Source of the DNA: Berryella intestinalis
GTDB taxonomy: Bacteria; Actinomycetota; Coriobacteriia; Coriobacteriales; Eggerthellaceae
NCBI RefSeq assembly: GCF_000814825.1
Contig: NZ_CP009302.1
Location: 1,674,001-1,738,000 of the forward strand
Reading direction: 5' to 3'
Length of the DNA stretch: 64,000 nt
Shown piece after piece: positions 1 to 5,437 of the stretch. The notes under the pieces are model-generated. The model was not told the origin of the DNA. It saw only the letters and a program-made list of their open reading frames with translations, and ran no database searches. Positions within the stretch are counted from its first letter, which is position 1. Each line of letters begins with the position of its first letter. Both the position numbers and the translations under genes were made by a program.

Positions 1-605
1 TTGGTGGCAAGCGCGAGGTTGGACATGCGCGACGCGACGCTGCGCGTGAACCCGTCGGTGCCGAACAGGCACAGCGACCGGCTCTCCAGCACGTTGGCGG
101 CGCGGGCGAAGCCGAGGTTCACCGGCAGCTTGATGGTGCCCTTGCCCTCCCATGAATGATGGAGGTTCCTGATGCAGGCGTACGTGTACGCCCCGGCGAT
201 GCCGTCCGACGGCAGCCCCATGTTCAGCTGGAATCGGCGCAGCGCGTCTTCGGTATGGGCGCCGAAGATCCCGTCGTCGTTGCCGCACGAGAACCCCAAA
301 GCCCCCAGCGCCTGCTGAAGGTCGAGCACATCGCGGCCGTGGAAGTGAGGGAGCCGCAGGTAAAGCGTGCGGTCTCCCAGGCGATACGTCGCATCCACCA
401 AAGCGGCCCACACCTTATCGTCCACTTCGTCGCCAGAGGGAAGTCCCGATTGCGCGCAGAACGCGCGCACCGCCGAGGCCGTGGAGGGCCCGAAGACGCC
501 GTCGACGTCCGATTCATCCAGCAACCCGACTACCACCAGGCGCTGCTGAACGTCCTCGACCGCGCTTCCCGTATTGTTCAATCTAATCGTTTCCATATGC
601 GCCAT
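1..605 (-). CDS. Peptidoglycan-binding protein (possible CwlM-like amidase), C-terminus outside window
   Basis: The visible 201 residues carry two consecutive PG_binding_1-type repeats. The first covers about residues 10-70, with the GVFGPSTASAVRAF pattern. The second covers about 85-140, with DGIFGAHTEDALRRFQ. Each has the DG-x-FG-x-T-x-x-A-x-x-x-F signature of this fold. This tandem arrangement at the N-terminus is known from CwlM-type N-acetylmuramoyl-L-alanine amidases of actinobacteria, but the catalytic part would lie beyond position 1, so that activity is inferred only. The chosen ATG at 605 follows GGGGTG about eight bases upstream. A second in-frame ATG lies three codons on, at 596. 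There is no signal peptide, so the visible part would be cytoplasmic unless exported unconventionally. Confidence 0.75.
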   Translation of the reverse strand, partial: MAHMETIRLNNTGSAVEDVQQRLVVVGLLDESDVDGVFGPSTASAVRAFCAQSGLPSGDEVDDKVWAALVDATYRLGDRTLYLRLPHFHGRDVLDLQQALGALGFSCGNDDGIFGAHTEDALRRFQLNMGLPSDGIAGAYTYACIRNLHHSWEGKGTIKLPVNLGFARAANVLESRSLCLFGTDGFTRSVASRMSNLALAT

Positions 606-683
606 GGTATATCACCCCGACTTTTCATGCCGCGCTCGCACGGTGCGGCACACCAAAGCAACAATCGACGCGCGCTCGAACAA

Positions 684-730
684 GGCCCCGCGCCGGCGCG
701 CCGCGGCTCCGACGAACGGAGCGAGGGGCC
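684..730 (-). terminator. Terminator-like hairpin downstream of the polyprenyl synthetase
   Basis: GGCCCC and GGGGCC arms enclose an inner GCTCCG/CGGAGC hairpin. On the minus strand it is followed by a weak T-containing tail (CTTGTTCG). It lies just past the stop of the polyprenyl synthetase gene. The U-run is poor, so confidence is low. Confidence 0.35.
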
Positions 731-747
731 AAAACCCCGCCGCGCGC

Positions 748-1800
748 TTACTTCAAGCGGTGCACGAAGAAGTCCGCCATGGATATCAGCAGGTCCCGAT
801 AGACGGAGGGAGCAAGCGTGTCGGCGAGGCGGATCTTGGCCATGCTGGTGAGGCTCTCGGCGTAGTTGCGGGCGAAATCGATGCTGCCCGAAGCCTTCAG
901 CAGCTCCACCGCCTCGTCCAGAACAGCCGGGTCCTTCGTCTTGGACGAAAGGATGTCGATCAGACGGTCGCGAACCTCGGGTTGGGAGTTCTGAAGCGCG
1001 TGGACCACCACCAGCGTGCGCTTGCCCTCGGTGATGTCGTCGCGGAACCCCTTCTGCGTGCTTTCCGCCGCGCCCACCAGGTTCAGGATATCGTCCTGGA
1101 TCTGGAACGCCAAGCCGGTGTCCAGGCCGAAATTGCGCAGGCCCTCGACTTCGGCGTCGGTGCCGCCGCCCACGATCGCGCCCAGAGCAAGCGGAACGGC
1201 CCCCGAGTAGTGGGCGGTCTTGTGCGTCGCCATGACCAGATAGTCGTCCACCGTCAGATCGTAGCGGCCGTCGCGCGCCCACCCGATGTCGAGCGCTTGC
1301 CCCTCGATGGTGCGGCGGGTCATGTCGATGAGCTCGGAGATGACGCGCACCTTGGTCTCGGCGTCCAGCAGCGGATCCTTCACCACCGTGCCGTTCACCA
1401 GCGTGAGCCCCAGATCCCCCATGTTGATGGAAAGCCCCAGGCCCTCGGTGAGGTGGAGGCAGGGTTCGCCCCGACGCAGCTCGGCGTCGTCGGCGATGTC
1501 GTCATGGATGAGCGCCGCGGTGTGAAAGTGCTCGATGGCCGCGGCGGCGCTGAGCGCACGGTTGGCCTGCCCCCCCACCGCGCGGGCGGCTGCGAAGCAG
1601 ATGAGAGGCCGATGGCGCTTGCCGCCGTTCCTGCTGTACTCCGTGAGGGGACCGTACAGAAACGTATCCATATCGGGATGCGACGCCTGCGGGATGTAGG
1701 CGTTGATGGCCTCCCCCACCACATCGGCGTAACGGTCGAGATAGTCTTGGAAGCTGTCGGGAAGACCCTTCGAGCTGAGCGTGTTGTCGATGTCGATCAT
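748..1800 (-). CDS. Polyprenyl (isoprenoid) diphosphate synthase
   Basis: This is a trans-prenyltransferase of about 350 residues that condenses isopentenyl diphosphate with allylic diphosphates. The products serve quinone side chains or other isoprenoids. It shows the substrate-binding GGKRHRP motif, the first aspartate-rich motif (HDDIADD within ALIHDDIADDAELRRG) and the second (FQIQDDILN), which bind the magnesium-diphosphate. The KTA and GQALD motifs of the family are also present. The start is uncertain: ATG at 1800 gives a protein beginning MIDIDNTLSS, and an ATG at 1836 would add 12 residues. Neither has a clear ribosome-binding site. The reading frame stays open through the upstream tRNA-Leu, but that part is clearly not coding. 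Chain length of the product cannot be read from the sequence. Confidence 0.9.
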   Translation of the reverse strand: MIDIDNTLSSKGLPDSFQDYLDRYADVVGEAINAYIPQASHPDMDTFLYGPLTEYSRNGGKRHRPLICFAAARAVGGQANRALSAAAAIEHFHTAALIHDDIADDAELRRGEPCLHLTEGLGLSINMGDLGLTLVNGTVVKDPLLDAETKVRVISELIDMTRRTIEGQALDIGWARDGRYDLTVDDYLVMATHKTAHYSGAVPLALGAIVGGGTDAEVEGLRNFGLDTGLAFQIQDDILNLVGAAESTQKGFRDDITEGKRTLVVVHALQNSQPEVRDRLIDILSSKTKDPAVLDEAVELLKASGSIDFARNYAESLTSMAKIRLADTLAPSVYRDLLISMADFFVHRLK

Positions 1801-1915
1801 GTACTGCCCGCTGCCCCATTTCCTGATGGCTGACATGCGAGGGCCGATCCCGCGGCCTGCGCCGCATCCGACGGAGAAAACGCCGGTCGCCCTCCTGATT
1901 CCGAACCGTCTAGAC

Positions 1916-2000
1916 TGGTAGGAGCGGTGGGACTCGAACCCACATACCCGAAGATGGCGGATTTTAAGTCCGCTGCGTCTGCCAATTCCGCCACGCTCCC
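1916..2000 (-). tRNA. tRNA-Leu (anticodon UAA)
   Basis: Read on the minus strand, a seven-base acceptor stem GGGAGCG pairs with CGCTCCT (one G-U), followed by a discriminator A and an encoded CCA. The anticodon arm is GCGGA-CTTAAAA-TCCGC with anticodon TAA. The long variable arm (about 13 bases) and the T-arm GTGGG-TTCGAGT-CCCAC are as expected for a class II leucine tRNA. Confidence 0.96.
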
Positions 2001-2058
2001 GCAACCGTGCGTCCACACGATTGAGTAACTGTATCAAAATTCAAACGGGGCGAAGCCG

Positions 2059-3054
2059 TTAATCGAAGTCTACAGCCAAAATGACACCTTGCAGGATGTC
2101 GGATTCGCTGACGGTGAACTCCCCGATCCGGGCCATGTCCATGACCTCTTCCATGATGACGAGCCCCGACACGATCACCGCGGCGCGCTTCGGGTCGAGG
2201 CCCACCACGCGCTGGCGCTCTTCAAGCGGCATATCGGCGAGCATGAGGCGCTGGTCGCCCAGCTGCTCCCTCGTGACCACGGCCCCGTGCACCTTCGTGC
2301 AGTCGTAGCTTTCCATGCGGTCGCGCACCGACACGATCGTCGTCGCCGTCCCGGCCACCCCGACCAATCGTCCGTCCAGCAGCCCCGCTTCGCCCAGCTG
2401 CTTGAAATGGGGTTCCATCTCGCTGCGGATCCACTGGCGAAGCCGGGCCTCATCCGCAGGATCGATGCGGCCCTCGCCCAGCAGCTTCTCGGTCGCGCGA
2501 CGGCATCCGATGTCGAACGAGCGGGCGCGTGCGATCCCGCCGCCCGCACGGCCCGCCACCACCTCGGTGGAGCCGCCCCCGATGTCGATCACCGCGATGG
2601 ACTGTCCCGGAAATTCCCGCGACACCCCGGAAAACGAAAGGGACGCCTCGCGGTCGCCCGAGATGATGCGCAGGTCGACCCCCTCGCCTGCAAGGGCGCG
2701 CACCAGATCGGAGCCGTTGCGGGCATCCCGCGCCGCAGACGTGGCGACGGCCCGGATGTCGGCTTTGCAACCCAGGTCGCGCTCGTAGCGGGCGAGCTGG
2801 GACTTGAACGACGCGATCGCGCAGCGCACCCGCTCGATCGCCTCGGGCAGCAGGGCTTTGGACGTGTCGACGCCCTCTCCGAGGTTCGTGATGCGGTACA
2901 GGCGCTCGATCTCGTAGAGCGCCCCCCGATCGTCGACCAGCGCGACCAGCATGCGGCAGGTCACCGTGCCGATATCGATCGAAGCGCGCAGACGGGCGCC
3001 GTCAGGCGCGACGATACGGCCGTTCTCGTCGACCGGAGCGAGCATCAAAGCCAC
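2059..3054 (-). CDS. Ppx/GppA family exopolyphosphatase
   Basis: This 331-residue protein of the ASKHA fold hydrolyses the terminal phosphate of polyphosphate and/or pppGpp. The phosphate-1 loop is ASIDIGTVTCRML near residue 25. The phosphate-2 loop IDIGGGSTEVV lies near 150, and the adenosine-type loop GVAGTATTI near 230. Length matches the short single-domain Ppx/GppA proteins of actinobacteria, which lack the C-terminal HD domain of the E. coli enzymes. It precedes the tRNA-Leu and follows the FtsB-like gene with only about 30 bases between, so co-transcription with the division gene is likely. Ppx and GppA activities cannot be told apart by eye. Confidence 0.88.
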   Translation of the reverse strand: MALMLAPVDENGRIVAPDGARLRASIDIGTVTCRMLVALVDDRGALYEIERLYRITNLGEGVDTSKALLPEAIERVRCAIASFKSQLARYERDLGCKADIRAVATSAARDARNGSDLVRALAGEGVDLRIISGDREASLSFSGVSREFPGQSIAVIDIGGGSTEVVAGRAGGGIARARSFDIGCRRATEKLLGEGRIDPADEARLRQWIRSEMEPHFKQLGEAGLLDGRLVGVAGTATTIVSVRDRMESYDCTKVHGAVVTREQLGDQRLMLADMPLEERQRVVGLDPKRAAVIVSGLVIMEEVMDMARIGEFTVSESDILQGVILAVDFD

Positions 3055-3084
3055 GAGGCCTCCTTAGACGTTGGGAGAAAAGGG

Positions 3085-3576
3085 CTACGAGACGCCGAAG
3101 ACGACGTCGAGCAAAGGCGAGTACCAGGTCGTCGGCGGCGCGATGTCAGCCGATTTGACCTCGCTTTGGTAGGTGGTGAGCGAGCCGGCGGACTCCGACT
3201 CGGACGACAGGCCGGAAACGTTGGCGGTCTGCTCGCCCTTCTTCACCCAGCCGAATTCCTCATGGGCCGCCGTTTCCACGCCTGCTGCCGTGGAAAGCGA
3301 GTCGTTTTGGGCCTCGATCGCCGCATTGCGGCTCTGCAGGGCCGCGTACTCCATCTCAAGCCGCTGATTCTCGCGCATGGCCTGGTAGTAGCTCTGAGCG
3401 GGGGCGTACAGGAACGCCGCCACGAACACCGTCATGACGATGGAGGCGGCGGCCACGAAGGGGCCGCGCGGCAGCTCGAAGCGCCCCAGCACGTCCAGAG
3501 AGCGCAATCGGGCGAAAGCGGGCAGCGCCGAAGCGGCGGACTGCATATGCGACGTCCTGCGCGCCTGGCGGCCCAT
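3085..3576 (-). CDS. FtsB/DivIC-like septum formation initiator
   Basis: This is a bitopic membrane protein of the division machinery (FtsB/DivIC family). From the ATG at 3576 it has 163 residues: a single membrane span at about 40-62 (GPFVAAASIVMTVFVAAFLY), then a coiled-coil segment at about 63-100 rich in Glu, Gln and Asn (QAMRENQRLEMEYAALQSRN), then a low-complexity tail. This matches the family architecture. The same frame stays open and looks coding for about 130 further codons upstream, to a stop at 3979-3981. That part has a charged, Arg/Lys-rich sequence typical of cytoplasmic tails of actinobacterial homologues, but contains no ATG, GTG or TTG. A CTG at 3966 is preceded by AAAGAGG at good spacing. 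The true start is therefore probably upstream of the ATG given here. Confidence 0.8.
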   Translation of the reverse strand: MGRQARRTSHMQSAASALPAFARLRSLDVLGRFELPRGPFVAAASIVMTVFVAAFLYAPAQSYYQAMRENQRLEMEYAALQSRNAAIEAQNDSLSTAAGVETAAHEEFGWVKKGEQTANVSGLSSESESAGSLTTYQSEVKSADIAPPTTWYSPLLDVVFGVS

Positions 3577-4070
3577 CTTTCCCTCGTAGACCGCGGCGCG
3601 GGGGGCGTCGGCGGCACGGGACGAGGGGCGGTCCGCGTCGGATCCGAACTGGCGCTCGAAAAGCCGGGCAGCGCGCTTCTTCTCCCGCTGGCGACGGCGC
3701 GAAGCGCGAGAGGCCCCCTTATCGGGAGAATCGTCGGAATCCTCGTCGGGAAGCGCCGAGAGCGGCTCGTCGGAAGGCGTGCGGAAAGCGCCGTCGAGGC
3801 GGCGCCGGGACGATGCGAAGGCCCCGCGGGAAGACCGGGGTTCGGAGGGCGCGGGTGACGAGGGGCCGGTTCGCTGAGCGTGCCTGGGGAAACCCTGCGC
3901 GAGGGAAAGCGCGCGCGAAGAACGTTTCGCTTCATCGAACGAGACTATGTTGCTGTGCGCGGGCAGGAGCGGCCTCTTTCATGCATCGTTTGTCGTTTGA
4001 AGGTGGGTGTAATGCGTGAAACCGAGTAGAGAATAGCACAGGCGGGTGCTGGAAAACGGGTGCGTCCGGC

Positions 4071-4463
4071 CTAGATCTCCGCTTTGAGGCCATGCTCCTT
4101 GAAATAAGCACGCCACTTTTCGAAGGACTCGTCGGAGATCGCATGCTCCATCAAGCACGCCTCCGCATCGGCGCGCTCGTCGTCGATGCCGAGAACCTGG
4201 GTGAGGAAGGCGAACAGGAGGTGATGGCGCTCCAGCACGGACCGACCGTACTCGTACCCTTCGTGGGTGAGGGTCACGTCGCCGTAGTAGGGCTGGTCGG
4301 CCAGGCCCTTTTCCTTGAGCAGGGAGACGGCCTTGTTCACGGAGGCCTTCGACACCTCGAGCTTCTTGGCGATATCGACCGAACGAACGGACACCTCGTC
4401 GGTTCCGCCGAGCATGACGATCGCTTCGAGGTAGTCCTCGTGCGATTTGGACATCTTCTCCAT
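4071..4463 (-). CDS. DtxR/MntR-family metal-dependent transcriptional repressor
   Basis: This 130-residue regulator begins MEKMSKSHEDYLEAI, the classic start of the DtxR family. A winged helix-turn-helix follows at about residues 20-65 (VRSVDIAKKLEVSKASVNKAVSLLKEKGL). The metal-binding dimerisation region carries the expected Glu/His residues (LERHHLLFAFLTQVLGID and EACLMEHAIS). The C-terminal SH3-like domain of full-length DtxR is absent, as in MntR and short IdeR-like proteins. It sits next to the feo genes, so control of Fe(II) uptake is the simplest role, though Mn cannot be excluded. An extended -10 promoter (TGGTAGAAT) lies about 50 bases upstream. A TAGGT-N4-ACCTA palindrome lies about 350 bases upstream at another promoter. 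Confidence 0.88.
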   Translation of the reverse strand: MEKMSKSHEDYLEAIVMLGGTDEVSVRSVDIAKKLEVSKASVNKAVSLLKEKGLADQPYYGDVTLTHEGYEYGRSVLERHHLLFAFLTQVLGIDDERADAEACLMEHAISDESFEKWRAYFKEHGLKAEI

Positions 4464-4514
4464 GATGAGACCCCCGTTGCTGAAGATGGTTGCGAATCCT
4501 ATACGATCTGGATG

Positions 4515-4524
4515 AATTCTACCA
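4515..4524 (-). promoter_or_regulatory. Extended -10 promoter of the dtxR-family gene
   Basis: The minus strand reads TGGTAGAAT (-10 hexamer TAGAAT at 4521-4516, with the TGN extension). It is placed to give a short leader before the ATG at 4463. The same TGGTAGAAT sequence occurs upstream of the LuxR-type gene near 36.2 kb, which supports its use by the housekeeping sigma factor. Confidence 0.5.
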
Positions 4525-4604
4525 TCAAAAAGGGCCGCGCAACCGAAAGTACACCGCGGTCACCGATCTCCCGCATCGTTTCGAGCAGCCGATTTCACCA
4601 GGGA

Positions 4605-4628
4605 AAACAAAAAGACGGCCGAGCCGTC
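4605..4628 (-). terminator. Intrinsic terminator of the candidate small RNA
   Basis: On the minus strand GACGGC and GCCGTC form a 6-bp GC-rich stem with a 3-nt TCG loop, followed at once by TTTTTGTTTT. This is a textbook rho-independent terminator. It lies about 140 bases upstream of the dtxR-type start codon. Confidence 0.8.
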
Positions 4629-4806
4629 GAAGAAAAGTGGCTGGCGAGGGAAGAGAGAGGGGGGTGGGTCCCTCGCCAGCTCGTTGTGTGGTGGATGATC
4701 AGACGAGAGGAATCTCCACCACCGGGTCAGCTAATCAGGTCGTACCGTCGGCCGTTTCCGGCTGCGTCGCCGTTCGGATCTTCTCCGCCGTTCCGACTTC
4801 CGACAT
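4605..4806 (-). ncRNA. Candidate metal-regulated small RNA
   Basis: A promoter-to-terminator unit of about 200 nt contains no convincing reading frame. Reading the minus strand there are four elements. First, a GCCG-GAAA-CGGC hairpin (4762-4751). Second, an 8-bp stem (GTGGTGGA/TCCACCAC, arms at 4722-4715 and 4695-4688) with a 19-nt loop. Third, a perfect 12-bp stem (arms 4680-4669 and 4651-4640) with a C/U-rich 17-nt loop (CCCACCCCCCTCTCTCT). Fourth, an intrinsic terminator (4628-4605). C/U-rich loops complementary to Shine-Dalgarno sequences are known in Gram-positive iron-sparing sRNAs such as FsrA. Function by analogy is inference. The downstream dtxR-type gene has its own promoter, so this is not simply its leader. 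No match to 4.5S, 6S, tmRNA or RNase P RNA signatures was seen. Confidence 0.5.
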
Positions 4807-4811
4807 TTGTT

Positions 4812-4840
4812 AGTTTAGGTTTACACCTAGGAAGCGTCAA
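4812..4840 (-). promoter_or_regulatory. Strong promoter overlapped by a DtxR-like operator
   Basis: On the minus strand TTGACG (4840-4835) and TAAACT (4817-4812) are separated by exactly 17 bases, close to the sigma-A consensus. The spacer and -10 contain the palindrome TAGGT-N4-ACCTA (4816-4829). Its half-sites match those of the DtxR box (TTAGGT...ACCTAA), though the spacing is three bases shorter than the classic 19-bp site. The position would let a metal-loaded repressor block RNA polymerase. Confidence 0.6.
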
Positions 4841-5056
4841 CAAGTATTTTGTAGCTTACTTCCGTTTCACGGCTTCTCCATAACCGCGCAGCGATCGCTT
4901 GGACCGCAGCGGCCGAAAGGACGGCTCAAAAGATCCTCAATGACGAACCGCCAGGGCTTTCATCAGGCGGGACGATAGAACCGACGGGACGATCGAGCCG
5001 CTACCGATCGGGACATCGGGGCGCCGGTCGGGCAGGAAGGCTCGCGCACTCGTCGA

Positions 5057-5266
5057 TCAGCGCCCTTCCTTCGCAAGCGCGGCATCCACGTCCGCCATCA
5101 TCTTGTCGGCCGAAGAGCAACCTCCCCCGCAGCTGCACGAGCCATGCGAGCACGCTTTCCCGTCGCACGAGCCCTTCTTGAAAAGACGTCGCACCGCCAG
5201 ATAGAACCATCCCGCGAGAAGCGCCAGAACCAAAAGCGTTCCCGGCGTCAGAGAGAAGTCCGCCAT
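5057..5266 (-). CDS. FeoB-associated Cys-rich membrane protein
   Basis: This 69-residue protein has one N-terminal membrane span (about residues 8-26, GTLLVLALLAGWFYLAVRRL). A short cytoplasmic tail with five cysteines and a histidine follows (CDGKACSHGSCSCGGGC). This is the layout of the small FeoB-associated Cys-rich proteins (FeoC-like position) that follow feoB in many anaerobes, and a role in metal handling is presumed from context. The ATG at 5266 has GGAGG six bases upstream. An upstream in-frame ATG at 5284 would only add MKRRST. It is co-directional with feoB and lies about 170 bases downstream of it, after three tandem hairpins. Confidence 0.85.
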   Translation of the reverse strand: MADFSLTPGTLLVLALLAGWFYLAVRRLFKKGSCDGKACSHGSCSCGGGCSSADKMMADVDAALAKEGR

Positions 5267-5294
5267 CGTCGACCTCCGTTTCATCCCGAATGCA

Positions 5295-5402
5295 CCGCAG
5301 GGCAGGCACGGCCCGCCCTGCGGCAAAACTTACCTATAGCTAACTATGGCAGACGGCCCCGTCCTCGCACCCCGTTCGCACGGGGCGTTACGCGGCCGTA
5401 AC
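5295..5402 (-). other. Three tandem hairpins between feoB and the Cys-rich gene
   Basis: Reading downstream from feoB, three perfect stems follow one another. They are GTTACG-GCCG-CGTAAC (5402-5387), CCCCGT-GCGA-ACGGGG (5385-5370, a GNRA loop) and CCGCAGGGC-N11-GCCCTGCGG (5323-5295). None is followed by a good T-run, so they look more like RNA-processing or stability elements than terminators. Between the second and third lies TAGTTAGCTATAGGTAAG (near 5332-5350), which contains a TAGGT half-site like that at the 4.8-kb promoter. Confidence 0.5.
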
Positions 5403-5437
5403 CGCGCCTCCGGAACCGTCGCCACGCGCCTCCGAGG

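Noticed and set aside
3432-3935. Alternative frame with an ATG at 3935 for the FtsB-like region
   Set aside because: The product is Pro/Arg/Ser-rich without a membrane helix or coiled coil, while the frame ending at 3085 has both. Codon pattern favours the latter.
4605-4806. Known housekeeping RNAs (4.5S, 6S, tmRNA, RNase P) at the dtxR-side transcript
   Set aside because: The SRP tetraloop sequence (GGTCAGG...GGAAGCAGCC), tmRNA tag frame and RNase P core (GAGGAAAGTCC) are absent, and the hairpin layout does not fit 6S RNA.
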